64,000 nucleotides of DNA from Locusta migratoria (GCA_026315105.1 CM048753.1:70797547-70861546), one strand, 5' to 3'. Shown: positions 31,240-43,319, counted from the first letter of the stretch. Made by a program: numbers and translations. Notes: generated from the sequence alone by a model not told the origin.

Positions 31240-34200
31240 CGCATTGGCTTGTGGTCTACTTGACAGTATAGTGCATAAGTAATTGCCTTCAGATCACAGT
31301 TTCCTATCTTGTACAGAAATTGTGCCGTAATAGAAAAGCATAAGAAGGTAGTTAAATGTTATGTACCTGACGATTTACAAGAAGTAATTAATTTAGCACG
31401 CCCTTCTCTCTATAACACTCAGAATGGGAGAAAATGACTTTACTCATTTTCAGGCTACTGCTGATAAAGTAATCTACACAACGAAGCTACACATCAGTTC
31501 TGCTGCACAAATTAAAATCACGTTACATCGAATAGTGTACATGAAAAAGGACATTCAGTGAAATTGAACAGTGGGAAAGTGTAAAAATCCTAAAGAAGGG
31601 CAAAACTATGGACGACTTCATTCATACACAACTTTCTGTGTTGCCACGAGTTGCAGGACAGTCTGGAGAAAAAAAAATTGCTTCGGTACCCTTTATACCA
31701 CATCGTCATCGTCAGTTTTTTACTGATTTGTGTAACGTATAGTTTTGTTTTAAGTAATTACAGTTTCATTCTACCGATACTCAGCTTTTCAAGATTTCGG
31801 TGTATGGGGGTTCTGCTCGCTGCAAAAGTATTCTCCTGGGGCGTCGTGGTAGAAATAAATACTCGTAGATACAATTTTTCACTTCTTTCCTCCACCAAAC
31901 ATTACAACTTCCAAAATATATGCAAACATCAGAACTTCGAGCAGACAGTACTTCCACTTTAAAATGCAGACTGACGTAGCTTCCAGAGCACTTGACAACC
32001 GACTAAAACTCGAACTCCCCCACGCAAGGCGGTGAGGCAAATATATAACATTCACAATAATGGCATTACATTACGCATTGTTTATAACAATAGAATATAC
32101 TGATTTACAATTACCAAACACAACAGTAAAGCATTTCATGTATAGAAAAATTATCACAATATAAAATGAAAACTATGCGTACGATAATTTTAGATGGCAC
32201 ATGTATTTTTAAGACGAAATTTCCGATCTTTCTGTTGACAACAAAGTGCGATGTTAAATATCAGTTAATTTGTTAATGAATACATCATACATGTTCCTAA
32301 CACATATTGAACTATCAATTATATTGTCAATTCTGAAAGTAGGTTTAAAATGTCACGTCAGTCAATATATACAAAGAAACACAATATACAAATTTCGACT
32401 TTACAGTAATTAAAACAATTAGCTGATCTACACAATTTGTTTATGAGCCTAACATGTGTACAATGCTATTAATGTTCATATCTTCTTGTTTTTTACAAAA
32501 GATTTTACAATTCGTCTGTTTAAGTCTTGAAATAACATACAGTGACGCAACTATTGTTTATAGAACTGTCTGGAAAGAAAGTATATGAATCTCTTAATTA
32601 ATGAAATCTATCACTTGTTTTAATCACAGTATCACCGAGACACTGTCCTACACTGATTCCTAAGCTTGCTATATCGTTTTTAACTTCACACGCAACATAT
32701 ATCACAACTGAACCACACGATTCCGGATCAGAAGCAGACGGTATCGTAGGATGACATTGAGATGAGAGGACCAGGCAGACGGTATCGTACGATAACATTG
32801 AGATGAGGGGGTCAGCAGTATCGTTACAAACGATGTTGCAAACTGAAATTGTTTGTTTCAAATTGTTTCATTTCCTATTTTTAGAAGTGTTTCGTCAAGC
32901 GCTACAGCTCAATAGCTCTGTCGGACTTAGTCCATTTAGTCTGAGTAACGCAATGTGTAAGACACCTTCTGCTTTCATTTTTTTAATTTTCTTCTTCTCG
33001 CCAATTCTATGCAATTTTCTCTTGACTTGCTGTATAGTTGTATTAACTTGATGTTAATAAACGGTATAATACTATAAAATGTGTGTATTAATTTCGTACG
33101 ATAAACAATACAGTCTTTTTGCTATATCTCAGAAATTTGTTTTGGGTTCTTAGCACATTTAGAATGTTAGGTTCTAACGTCCATCACCTCTTTTCGGAAT
33201 GACTCAAACTGAGCCCTAATATATTCCTGAATCACGGAAATTTTTATTAGATCACAGTCTATAACGAAGTCATTTCACTGTAGGTGAAGTTGAACTTATC
33301 TTATATGCTGGCTGAAGTCCATTGCGTTGTGAGCTTTCTTCGGCATTCACTAAAGCATTTGATTTTATAGGATCTTTTCATAAATTAAAACCATTTCAGT
33401 TGATATGGAAACGATTTTACTTCCACTTAAACATTGTACAATCAAGAAATGCCGCAGCAAGCCAACAGAGCTGCTTACAGCTTTCTGGCCACTCAAAAAC
33501 TTTATAACCGACTGACTAAACAATGGTTTCTCTCAAACATCTTTCTACGTAACCACGTAATAAGATTGATGACAAAGTTTTGTAATTGACAATTAAACAG
33601 TATTCTTTTACATTAAATATGCCAAAATACAGAAATTAAAACATTACATTTAAGCTTTGACTATTTATGTCAATGTATGTACTTGTTTCATGACATTTGT
33701 ATTTAAATGTAGTACACAAATTTAAAGTCATCCTTTTGACTAGTGTTTACTGTGCTCAAATTATTTACATTATGTGTGTTTTCGAAATGCACACATATTT
33801 GTTTTGCCAATATTGTGTAGGCGTAACATTATTGTGACATGGAATTTTAATATGTTTTAGTTTGCGGTCAAATTATTTATTAATACGGATTTGTATATGG
33901 TTGTCTTAGTTTTGTTAATTTCGAAGATAGTTTCTTAGTACCAAACGGATTATTAATTTTAGTGCATGAAAAATTATCAGTATTTAATTTAGGATCTAGT
34001 GATATATAAAACATGGTCTGCCCTAATTGATTTAAACAAAAGGTATATATGAAATCATGTTGTGCAATAGTTTATAACATGTAGCATTGTTGTTTTTATA
34101 CAAATTAGTATCTATATAGGTTCAGCAATTTCCGAAACTAAGTGTAATGCATTTTTAGTGTTTGCAGCTATTATTTACGAAAGTATTAAAAAATGAAAAT

Positions 34201-34400
34201 TACGTAAAAGGTCAGCCGAAGTTATATTTAAATGAACGTACTATTTATTAAAAGCGTTTTACTAATAGTGTTAAAAGAATTTCAAACAGAAGGCGAAAAT
34301 GTAAACATCACATGTCCGGTAATGAAGTTTTACTTTAGGTGTCAGATATTTCGTGTTTCTATGTTGGCAACTGATTTTTAGGAGTGTTCAACATATCAGA
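31240..34400. other. AT-rich stretch without recognised genes or transposons
   Basis: The longest feature-poor stretch of the window. Open frames are short and without motifs. The only structure seen is a small tandem duplication at 32734-32815. It may be unique sequence or very old repeats. Confidence 0.55.
32734..32815. repeat. 41-bp unit duplicated in tandem
   Basis: GCAGACGGTATCGTA, a variable base pair, then ACATTGAGATGAG occurs at 32734 and 32775 with 41-bp spacing and a few substitutions. Confidence 0.85.
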
Positions 34401-34420
34401 AAAGTTACAAGGTCTTCAAT

Positions 34421-34900
34421 TGTCAACCACTTTGCGACTCGTTGACAGCTCCATCGCTGCTTCCCACTGCAGCCGTGCCCTTCGATATGGCGGCCTCTAT
34501 GGTGTCCCCTCCCATGTTTTTTTTTTTTTTTTATTCCCCTCCCACTGCCCTCTCGCCGCCATTCTGCTCCCCGTCCACTGCTCTTTCCATCTCTCTCTCT
34601 CTTTCATTCTCTCCCCATCTTTCTTTATGTTTCTTTCTTTTTTCAGACGCAGCCTTTTCTCGCAGTCCTGCCGGCCCAGAAATGAAAAGCGTCTTCCATT
34701 ATTTGTCGCAGCGAGGTATTTCAATAGACAGGCACGCTCTCTCCCGCTCACCTCTTGTATAGACAGACATCTCCCAGGCGACGGCAGACCTCACAGAAGA
34801 CGCGTGTCTTCCCAGATAGAAAGAAGAGAGAGCTATAGCCACTGTCTACTCGCGCCACACTCACAAATTAAATTTCTCCTCCACATAAAAATATAACAAG
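34421..34900 (+). repeat. Dispersed repeat block, copy 2, and pyrimidine-rich run
   Basis: 34421-34520 matches 29588-29730 (see there). It is followed by a T run and a CT-rich stretch to about 34650. The overlapping frames here (170, 106 and 84 codons) follow from low complexity and show no domain, so no gene is called. Confidence 0.6.
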
Positions 34901-35213
34901 CCGGCGAGGCTGCGGTTCGTGGTAGCCGACCAGAATGCAGTTTGCAAAGTCGTCTGTTTGGAACTGTTTCGGTAAATTGGTTTGTGTAATGAACTTAAAT
35001 GAAGAGACGAGAAAATGTAAAAATTCAGCAAGTGACACGGAAAATTATTTCGCTCTCACGATACGATGATCCTCTGGTCAGGCAAGCAAACGGTAATTTT
35101 AGATTGTCGGCGAAAATTAGTTTTATATGATTTTATTGGCGATTAATTTTACCAACTTCTTGAATATTAATCGGACTTAACTTTGTAATACTTCAAACGA
35201 ATCGTCATTTTTC

Positions 35214-36209
35214 ATTAGATTGCGTGCTTATGGAATATCTCCGCAATTGTGCGATTGGATTCACGATTTCCTACCAGAAAGAAGGTCGTAGTTCGTTGTA
35301 ATTGACGGTAAGTCATCGAGTAAAACAGAAGTGATATCTGGCGTTCCACAGGGAAGCGTTATAGGTCCCCTACTCGTCCTCGTGTTTATAAACGATTTAG
35401 GAGACAATCGGACTGTTGACTGTTCGCGGATGATGCTGCCGTTTATCGGTTAGTGAAGTCAATTGAGGATCAAAAGCAACTGCAAAGCGATTTAGACAAA
35501 ATTTCTGCATGGTGCGAAAATTGGTAATTGACACTAAATAAAGAAAAGGTGTGAAGTAATACACATGAGCACTAAAAGAAATCCGCTGAACTTCAATTAC
35601 GCGATAAATCAGTCAAACCTTAAGGTCGTAGATTCTACCAAATACCTAGGAGTTACAATTAGAAACAACTTAGACTGGAGAGAACACACAGGAAATATTG
35701 TGTGGAAGGCGAACCAAAGGTTACGTTTCATTGGCAGAACGCTTCGAAGATGCACCAGCTCCACCAAAGAGACTGCTTACATCACACTTGTGCGTCCTCT
35801 CCTGGAGTACTGTTGCCCAGTGAGGGACCCTCACCAGGTGGGACTGACGGAAGACATTGAGAAGGTTCAGAGAAGGGCAGCTCGTTTTGTTTTATCACGT
35901 TACGGGGGGGAAAGCGTCACGGAAATGTTGCACGAGTTGGGGTGCAAATCATTAAAAGAAAGACGTTATTCATTGCGGCGTGATCTGTTTGCGAAAGTAT
36001 TTTGCTAGCACCCACTTCCTTATGGAGACATGACTATCCCAATAAAATAAGAGTAATCAGATCGAAAACGGAACGATTTAGGTGTTCTTTCTTCCCGCGC
36101 GCTATTAGAGAATGTAACGGTAGAGAAAAGTTATGAAAGTGGTTAATGAACCCTCTGCCAGGCACTTGAATGTGATTTGCAGAGTATCTATGTAGATGTA
36201 GATATAGAT
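35214..36209 (+). pseudogene. CR1-like LINE, 5' truncated
   Basis: It encodes the RT palm to the C-terminus in broken frames: LRAYGISPQLCDWIHDF, GVPQGSV, a FADD-type box disrupted by a frameshift near 35428, then the 147-codon frame at 35565-36008 with STKYLGVTIRNNLDWREH, RPLLEYCCPVRDPHQ and VQRRAARFVLSRYGGESV. The 3' end carries GCCAGGCACTTGAATGTGAT and a (TGTAGA)n-like tail at 36187-36209, the short microsatellite end typical of CR1-like elements. Confidence 0.9.
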
Positions 36210-36411
36210 TTGAATCCGTCGTCAGTAATTTTAGAATAATTTCATGTATGCCCACTCTCTTTGTCCTAAAGGCTGGCCGTGTGGTTCGTGACACTTTTGT
36301 GCTGGACTGTGAAAAGTCTTAGCTCTACATTCTGTCCAGGGGATAGACCTACCCTTCCTTCAGGGGCTTTTCCTGAAATCTTCGGACTTCCTTCAGAGCA
36401 CATATTACAGA

Positions 36412-36812
36412 TTCCAGAATGAAACTTTCACTCTGCAGCGGAGTGTGCGCTGATATGAAACTTCCTGGCAGATTAAAATCGTGTGCCGAAACCGGGAATC
36501 GAACCTGGGACCTTGGCCTTTCGCGGACAAGCGCACTACCGACTGTACTATCCCGACACGACTCACGATGCCGCCTCACAACTTTACTTCCGCCAGTACC
36601 TCGCCTCCTACTTTCCAAACTTCACAGAAGCTCTCCTGCGAACCACTGGAAAGTAGGAGGCGAGGTACAGGCGGAAGTAAAGTTGTGAGGCGGCATCGTG
36701 AGTCGTGTCGGGATAGCTCAGTCGGTAGAGCGCTTGCCCACGAAAGGCAATGGTCCCAGGTTCGAGTCCCGGTTCCGGCACACAATTTTAATCTGCTAGG
36801 AAGTTTCATCTT
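36412..36812. mobile_element. Palindromic copy of the array's tRNA-like monomer
   Basis: A minus-strand part-monomer (36412-36640) and a plus-strand one (36641-36812) meet head to head. Each carries a tRNA-like segment (about 36485-36556 minus, 36706-36780 plus). The plus copy has A box TAGCTCAGTCGG and B box GGTTCGAGTCC, both matching Pol III consensus. TTACAGATT occurs at both ends (36408-36416 and 36811-36819), possibly a 9-bp target duplication although the left copy overlaps the assigned edge. The monomer middle present in the array is missing here. Relation to 46316-60253 is clear from sequence. Confidence 0.85.
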
Positions 36813-36844
36813 ACAGATTGTCTGTTCTAGAGATTAGTGATTCC

Positions 36845-37265
36845 CAGTTCTTTAATATCCTACTCGGTTCCTGTCAGCCAAGTGGTACGAACATTCTTGT
36901 TTTGCCATTAGGTGAACAGACGGTTGGGCAATCTCTTTGGAGGCAATCTTGCAACATAGCTCTATAAACCTACTCTTCTTTTTCTTGCACAATCAGAGAG
37001 CTTCTCAATATGTTCATAGAGCTCCGAATTGTGTCGCCTTCTGAATTCTCCATCTTTTTCTACTGGGCCTAGGATCTTCATGAGCATTCTCCTCTCTCTG
37101 ACCTCCAACTTCTCCACCATACACCTCCGGTTCATGGAAAGACATTCCGTGGCATTTAGCGCTTCTGGTCGTATGACTGATGTGTAGTGCTTCAGTTCCA
37201 GGTTGCGTGTTAATCACGTTTTGCTGTACGTGTTCATAGTCAGTCGATAGGCTAGTTCCAACTTG
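36845..37265 (-). pseudogene. LINE C-terminal fragment (RTE-like)
   Basis: On the minus strand the frame around 37014-37217 encodes IRPEALNATECLSMNRR and LEVRERRMLMKILGPVEK, then RRRHNSELYEHIEKL, continuing with stops into SYVARLPPKRLPNRLF. This is the pattern of the region after the RT palm in RTE-type LINEs. It is a different family from the copy at 17886-19560. Confidence 0.7.
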
Positions 37266-37339
37266 TTGACTCTCATGAATATTGATGTTTCTCCTGATAG
37301 GTTGGGTTCAGTCTATTAGCCATGATATTTAAATTTCTA

Positions 37340-37895
37340 AGTCATTTGATGAGAGGAGAAAATATAAAAATTCTGCAAGTGAAACAGGTAAAAGGGAGTA
37401 CAAACGTCTTTAAAATGAGATTGACAGGAAGTGCAGACTGGCAAGCAGGAGTGGCTAGAGGTCAATTGCAGAACCGTAGAAGAATGTATAACTAGGGGAA
37501 AGATAGATACCACCTACAGGAAAATAAAATATTTGGAGACAAGAAAAGCAGCTATATGAATATCAAGAACTAAGACGGAAAACCACTACTAAGCAAAGAG
37601 AAGAAAGCAGAAATGTGGAAGGAATGTATAGAGGGCCTATACAAAGGAAATAAACTTGAAGGTAGTATTCTGGAAATGGAAGACGGAGGAAGATGAGATA
37701 GGATACTGCGAGAAGAATTTGACAGAGTGCTGAAGGAGTTGAATTAAAAACAAGACCCCTGGAGTAGGTGATGTTCCGTCTGAGCTGATATCGTTAGCAG
37801 AGACAGTAGTGAAAAAGTTGTATCACTGGTAAAGCAAGATGTATGAGTCAGGGGAAATACCCTCCGACTTGAAGAAGAATATCGTAATCCAAGTT

Positions 37896-37936
<41 letters not shown>

Positions 37937-37985
37937 TGCAGACAAGTGTGAAAATTACAGAACTATCAGTTTAATAAGTTTATCA
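37340..37985 (+). pseudogene. RTE LINE fragment, heavily decayed, with poly-A insert
   Basis: Plus-strand pieces read KYKNSASETGKREYKRL, SGEIPSDLKKNIVI and DKCENYRTISLIS in different frames with many stops, matching the RTE region upstream of the RT palm (compare 19136-19621 minus). A run of 34 A at 37898-37931 interrupts it between the IVI and ADKCENYR motifs. Confidence 0.8.
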
Positions 37986-38039
37986 CTTGGTTCATAAAAC
38001 CTTCCATTTTGTGGACAAGCGACCATACGTTCCCATGCA

Positions 38040-38683
38040 TGAAATATTTTTTTTTTTTTTTTTAAGTCTTGGTCGCAATTAGCTTTATTTCATGACGCAT
38101 TTCGAGAACATCATCATCAGAAAAAGATTTAAAAAAACGATGGGAAATACAACCATCTTGGAATAGATGCCTGATTACAACTTAAAATATCATCATGGAC
38201 GTCTGGTGATAGTGTTGATTTTTCGTGTTTTCTCTAAACACTTTCAAAGGACACTGCAGATTACCTTTCCGAGAAGGAAATGACCCCGATGTCGACGCGA
38301 CGTTCACGGTCATGGTTGACAGCGACTCCACTTTCAAGAGCTGTTGAGTACCATTTCGGTGAGGCAGCACGTGTCGAGAAATGGTCCGCCCACTTGGCCG
38401 CTACATCAGATTGTTGCCCCTCTATCGACCTCCAGAGGGCAGTCAAGAGCTGGTCAAGAGCCACTCCAGCTACATTGAGAGCGCGTGCAACTCTGCAAGT
38501 CGATCACAGAACCACCTGTCCTGTCTCGACTCTCCAATGTCCTCTGTGGAGAAATCCGAAACAACAAAAGCATCTCTCAAATGTGCCTTTCTCATTCCGT
38601 TACAAAACAGTGATAGCCAAAAAATCCGATAACACTATTTGCATCTACATTTCCACTCTCTGTATTTCAGTAGTATCGTCTGT
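38040..38683. other. Unassigned stretch
   Basis: It begins with a T run and a GACGCATTTCGAGAACATCA segment like the arm ends of the window's foldbacks, but no partner arm was found. The open frames (147 and 83 codons plus, 62-67 minus) show no domain. Confidence 0.45.
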
Positions 38684-38696
38684 TTTGGCCCACTTA

Positions 38697-38909
38697 CCGC
38701 GGTGGAGTAGCCGAGCGGTCTAAGGCGTCTTGCTGCGGAGCACGTCGTTGCTCGCCGTCGGAGGTTCGAGTCCTCCCTGGGGCATGGGTGTGTGTGTGTG
38801 TGTGTGTTTGTCCGTAGGTTAGTTTACCTAGGTTTAAGTAGTTTGTAAGCTACGGACTGATGACCACGCAGTTTGGTCCGATAGATTTACAGACATTTGA
38901 AAAAAATTT
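38697..38909 (+). mobile_element. tRNA-derived SINE, type 2
   Basis: Full head and body; B box GGTTCGAGTCC. A TG run lengthens the body. The flanks TTTGGCCCACTT (left) and TTTGGTCTACTT (right) are the duplicated first bases of the hairpin-headed family, into which it inserted. Confidence 0.9.
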
Positions 38910-39400
38910 TTGGTCTACTTTAGGTTACGGCAGTAACACTAAAAGTGGGCCTTTGCGATCGTCTTTTGACAGCTCGAAATTTAAATCAAAATACCGACTT
39001 AACGATTCGTCTGACACGGAAAATGAATACACGAATTTGTAGAGGAGAAATTTCTCTACAACTTTGCTGTTTTATGTTTTTTTCATATCTCGCGTGGTTT
39101 TTCAGATATTTGAAAAAATAACGCCGATTTTGCAATGTCTGTCTGTCTCACCATAACGTGTTCCCACTTCCTAAGACGAACCGTTCAACCGATCAGCACC
39201 AAATTTTACAGACATAATTGTATGCCAACAGGGAACAGAACCTCCATTTTTCAAATTTTTCGTACAAAAATATACGTTAGTAACATATTAAAAAAAGCCG
39301 TTTGTAATGTAATTGTCATTCCAGACGAACCGTTCATCTGACACGAAAATTGAATAACCGAAATTGTAGAGGAGAAAAGTATATCAAATTTCGCTCTTAT

Positions 39401-39401
<1 letters not shown>

Positions 39402-39451
<50 letters not shown>
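39402..39451. repeat. Poly-T tract of about 50 bases
   Basis: It occupies the short T run (TTTTTTCATATCT) present in sister copies of the hairpin-headed repeat, so it looks like an expansion of that run. Confidence 0.9.
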
Positions 39452-39458
<7 letters not shown>

Positions 39459-40009
39459 TTTTTTCATTTTTTTTTTCATGTCTTGCTTCGTTGCAGAGAT
39501 ATTTGCAAAAATATTTTCATGCCGAGCATGAAAGCATTGTTGTAAACTGTGTTCTTTTCTCATGCACGGAATGAAACATAAATTCTATCTTACCATTTCC
39601 CGACTACTGTGTAATATGTAAACTGAAGCTTAATAGTCCGCCTCTTTCGTTGATTGTAAGTTTCTGAATAATTTACATAATCTGAAGGCCGAAAGGAGGA
39701 TGGCAATCTTATAACGTTTTGCATCCGAAAACAATGGCGTGCTGACAAAACGACGACATTTCAAAATGCACTGCTTGCCTTTGTACGCTGTAATTTCATG
39801 CAGTTCCGTCAGCTAATAGACTGTGCTATTCGCGATATTTATCGTGTAGAAAAATATGAAAAAGTCAGTCAAGTTCACAGAAATTATTATATTTTATTTT
39901 ATTAATGTGAACGGATTCGAACTTGCATCATACGAATTTGTCTCAAGTCTAGCGACTGACCAGTCTGATGATGAGTTGATGTAAAATCCAAACCGATCAC
40001 CTTTATAGA

Positions 40010-40048
40010 GAATAAAGTTGAATGAAAAAAAATCATTCAACTTTATTC
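40010..40048. terminator. Perfect 16-bp hairpin with A-rich loop (structure only)
   Basis: GAATAAAGTTGAATGA and its exact complement flank a 7-A loop. It resembles a terminator only in shape; in a eukaryotic repeat context it is better read as a small foldback. No adjacent gene gives it a role. Confidence 0.4.
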
Positions 40049-40177
40049 AGTTCGCCTTCTTTCCGAGAGAATAAAATGTTTTCCAAACTCTTTCCATTTC
40101 TGCAAATTTGTCGATATATTTTCCATCCGCTTCTCCAGTAGTTCCAACATACGCGCCCGCACACACGTAAATGAACA

Positions 40178-40203
40178 CACACACACACACATATATATAT
40201 ATG
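40178..40203. repeat. (AC)n(AT)n microsatellite
   Basis: Alternating AC then AT dinucleotides in one uninterrupted tract. Confidence 0.9.
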
Positions 40204-40234
40204 AAAATTCGGAGATCCCCAGGTACTTATTTAT

Positions 40235-40570
40235 TCTGACGTTCCTTTGGTCCATATTCTCCTGTTTCCTGTTCCTGCTTATCTCTTTCTCTTTTCTCTC
40301 GTCCCATCTCTTACCATTCTACACGTGCATCCTATTCTTCTTTCTCTATCTCTCGCTGTCCATCATCCTCCGTCTCCTCCTTCTGCTATTAACTTTGGTA
40401 ACTTTAATTTCACAACAATTTTTCTCCAAATGTATTTGTTATTATTTCTCGTTAGTGCATTTCGTCCTTTTCCCTTCCTCCGTACACGTGGTCCTCCCAT
40501 TCTGCCTGTTAATCTTCTCCTCTCACTTGTTCCTCGTTTCTTCTTTCTCTATCTCCTCCTCTCCCCAAAT
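40235..40570. repeat. Pyrimidine-rich stretch
   Basis: Strongly CT-rich plus strand. The overlapping frames of 114 and 76 codons are Leu/Ser/Phe-rich by composition, and no gene is supported. Confidence 0.6.
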
Positions 40571-40579
40571 GACAAATTA

Positions 40580-41006
40580 TATACAGGGTGAATCACCTAA
40601 CATTACCGCTGGATATATTTCGTAAACCATATCAAATACTGACGAACCGATTCCACAGACCTAACGTGAGGAGAGGGGCTAGTGTAACTGGTTAATACAA
40701 ACCATAAAAAATGCACGGAAGTATGTTTTTAACACAAACCTACGTTTTTCTTAAATGGAACCCCGTTAGTTTTGTTAGCACATCTGAACATATAAACAAA
40801 TACGTAATCAGTGCCGTTTGTTGCATTGCAAAATGTTAATTACATCCGGAGATATTGTAACCTAAAGTTGACGCTTGAGTACCACTCCTCCGCTGTTCGA
40901 TCGTGTGAATCGGAGAGCACCGAATTAAGTAGGGATCCAAAGGGAACGGTGATGTACCTTAGGTACAGAAGAGACTAGAACAGCACACTACGTCCACACG
41001 CTTTTT
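40580..41006 (+). mobile_element. Dispersed non-coding element, nearly complete copy
   Basis: It begins ACAGGGTGAATCACCTAACA and runs through GAACCGATTCCACAGACC, AGTATGTTTTTAACACAAAC, TTACATCCGGAGATATTG, AAGTTGACGCTTGAGTACCA and GGATCCAAAGGGAACGGTGA to CTACGTCCACACGC. A diverged minus-strand copy is at 30872-31236. No ORF is present. I remember closely similar sequence as very abundant in locust genomes, which supports the orthopteran assignment. Confidence 0.75.
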
Positions 41007-41059
41007 ATTTCTTCACCCTAAACTTTGATTACTTCCCCAAATTTATCGTTGCTGTTTCT

Positions 41060-41643
41060 TGTAGCATGTCCGAAGTACAAATTGAATAATATGGAGAAAG
41101 GCTACAAACTTTTACTCCTCTCCCAACCTCTGCATCTCTTTCATGTCCTTCAACTCTGATGACTGTTTTTTGTAAAAGTTGTAAATAACCCTCAGTTCCC
41201 TATATTTCAGTCCTGCTGATTTCAGAATTTGAAAGATTCCAATCAACATTGTCAAAAGCTCTTTTCCACACACACAAAAGCTAGAAATGTAGGTTTGTCT
41301 TACCTTAATATAAGATAAGCCGTAAAGTGAGTATTTGCTCCCGTGTTCCTACATTTCTCCTGAATCCAAACTGATCTTCCCCGAGATCTGCTATTGCCAG
41401 CTTCTCCATCCTTCTGTAAATAATTCGTGTTAAAATGAACTGATGGTTCTGTTATTTTCACACCCGTCTCCGCCTGGTTTCCTCTTTTCTTTTTGGGATG
41501 GGGATTATTACAGTTTTCTTAAAGTCTGAGGGTATTTCCCTTGTCTCATATATCTTACGCAACAGGTGAAGTAGTTTTGTCATGACTGGCTCTCTCAGAG
41601 ACTTCAGTAGTTCTACGGGAATGTCGTCCACTCCAGGAGCTTG
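41060..41643 (-). pseudogene. RTE LINE fragment
   Basis: The minus-strand sequence parallels 18740-19345 of the larger RTE copy, with several deletions. Peptides include PGVDDIPVELLKSLREP and TREIPSDFKKTVIIPIP. It is interrupted at 41648 by a composite insertion (41649-43979) that duplicates the last bases of this fragment. Confidence 0.85.
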
Positions 41644-41648
41644 ATGAT
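41629..41648. repeat. 20-bp direct repeat flanking a composite insertion
   Basis: CACTCCAGGAGCTTGATGAT here and CACTCCAGGAGCTTCATGAT at 43980-43999, 19 of 20 identical. The length fits a target duplication made by an APE-type LINE. Confidence 0.85.
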
Positions 41649-43310
41649 CTACATCTACATCTACATAGATACTCTGCAAATCACATTTAAGTGCCTGGCA
41701 GAGGGTTCATTAACCACTTTCATAACTTTTCTCTACCGTTCCATTCTCTAATAGCGCGCGGGAAGAAAGAACACCTAAATCGTTCCGTTTTCGATCTGAT
41801 TTCTCTTATTTTATTGGGATGGTCATGTCTCCCTAAGTAGGTGGGTGCTAGCAAAATATTTTCACATTCATAAGTAAAAGTCGGTGATTGAAACTTCGCA
41901 AACAGATCACCCTGCAATGAATAACGTCTTTCTTTTAATGATTTCCACCCCAATTCGTGCAACATTTCCGTGACGCTTTCCCCCCCGTAACGTGATAAAA
42001 CAAAAAGAGCTGCCTTTCTCTGAACCTTCTCAATATCTTCTGTCAGTCCCACCTGGTGAGGGTCCCACAAGGGGCAACAGTACTCCAGGAGAGGACGCAC
42101 AAGTGTGATGTAGGCAGTCTCTTTGGTGGAGCTGGTGCATCTTCGAAGCGTTCTGCCAATGAAACGTAACCTTTGATTCGCCTTCCCCACAATATTTTCT
42201 ATGTGTTCTCTCCAGTCAAAGTTGTTCGTAATTGTAACTCCTAGGTATTTGGTAGAAGCTACGACCTTAAGGTTTGACTGATTTATCGCGTAATTGAAGT
42301 TCAGTGGATTTCTTTTAGTGGTCATGTGTATTACTTCACACTTTTCTTTATTTAGTGTCAATTGTCAATTTTCGCACAAAGTAGAAATTTTGTCTAAATC
42401 GTTTTCCAGTTGCTTTTGATCCTCTGTTGACTTCACTAACCGATAAACGACAGTATCATCCGCGAACAGTCTAAGGGAGCTATTCAGATTGTCTTCTATG
42501 TCGTTTATAAACACGAGGAAGAGTAGGGGACCTATAACGCTTCCCTGTGGAACGCCAGATATGACTTCTGTTTTACTTGATGACTAACCGTCAATTACTA
42601 CTAACTTTTTCCTTTCTGATAGGAAATCGTGAATCCAGTCGCACAATTGGGGCGATATTCCATAAGCACGCAATTTCATTAGAAGCCGCTTGTGGGGTAC
42701 AGTATCAAAAGCCATCCGGAAATCCAGAAATATGGAATCGATTTGAGATCTCTTGTCGATGGCACTTAACACTTCATGTGAATAAAGGGCAAGCTGTGTT
42801 TCGCAAGAGCGATACTTTCTGAATCCGTGTTGACTATTGGTTAATAGGTCGTTCTCTTCGAGGTAGTTCATAATATTCGAACAAAATACATGTTCCAAAA
42901 TCCTACTGCAAATCGACGTCAATGAGATAGGCCTGTAATTTTGGGGATCACTCCTATTGCCTTTCTTGAATATTGGAGTAACTTGGGCAACTTTCCAGAC
43001 TTTGGGTACAGATCTTTCGCTGAGTGATCGGTTGTAAATTATAGCTAAGTACGGAGCAATTGCATCAAGCCGGCCGCGGTGGCCGAGGTGACTGAGGCGC
43101 TCCAGTCACGGTCAGCACGGCTACTACGGTCGGGGGTTCGAATCCCCCCTCGGGCATGGATATTTGTGCCGTCCTAGTTCGTAAGTAGTTCATAAGTAGT
43201 TTGTAAGTTTAGGGACTGATGACCCCGTAGTTAAGTCCCATAAGCATAACAAACATTTGAACATTTTTGAATTGCATCAGCATACTCTGAGAGGAATCTA
43301 GTTGGTATTT
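41649..43310 (-). pseudogene. CR1-like LINE with nested SINE
   Basis: The (CTACAT)n tail at 41649-41670 marks the 3' end on the minus strand. Frames at 41720-42361 (213 codons: STKYLGVTITNNFDWREH, RPLLEYCCPLWDPHQ) and 42584-42922 (112 codons: GFRKYRSCETQL, FRMAFDTVPHKRLL) cover the RT. Between them a FADDTVVYRL box is still legible but the frame has stops (for example right after VVIDG), so it is inactive. A type 1 SINE occupies 43068-43269. The 5' end is lost near 43310. Confidence 0.9.
43068..43269 (+). mobile_element. tRNA-derived SINE, type 1, inside the CR1-like LINE
   Basis: Full-length copy with perfect 10-bp duplication AATTGCATCA (43058-43067 and 43270-43279). The empty site is seen in the sister LINE at about 384-392 (ATTTCATCA), which confirms the boundaries. 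Confidence 0.96.
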
Positions 43311-43319
43311 CGTTTCGCT

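Larger units (their letters stand above)
38684..39530 (+). repeat. Hairpin-headed repeat family, copy 2
   Basis: After the SINE, the TCTACTTTAGGTTACGGCAG ... AAAAGTGGGCC hairpin (about 38912-38953) is followed by CGATCGTCTTTTGACAGC and a module with AGATATTTGAAAAAATAACG, CTGTCTGTCT and ACCAAATTTTACAGACATAA. A second module starts near 39335 and is interrupted by a long T run at about 39402-39451. Confidence 0.75.

Noticed and set aside
34384..34896. 170-codon Ser/Leu/Phe-rich protein
   Set aside because: It begins in a dispersed repeat, crosses a poly-T run and a CT-rich tract, and competes with frames on both strands.
40010..40048. Bacterial-type intrinsic terminator
   Set aside because: The hairpin shape is right but the loop is an A run, no gene precedes it and the context is insect repeat DNA. 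Listed only as a structure.
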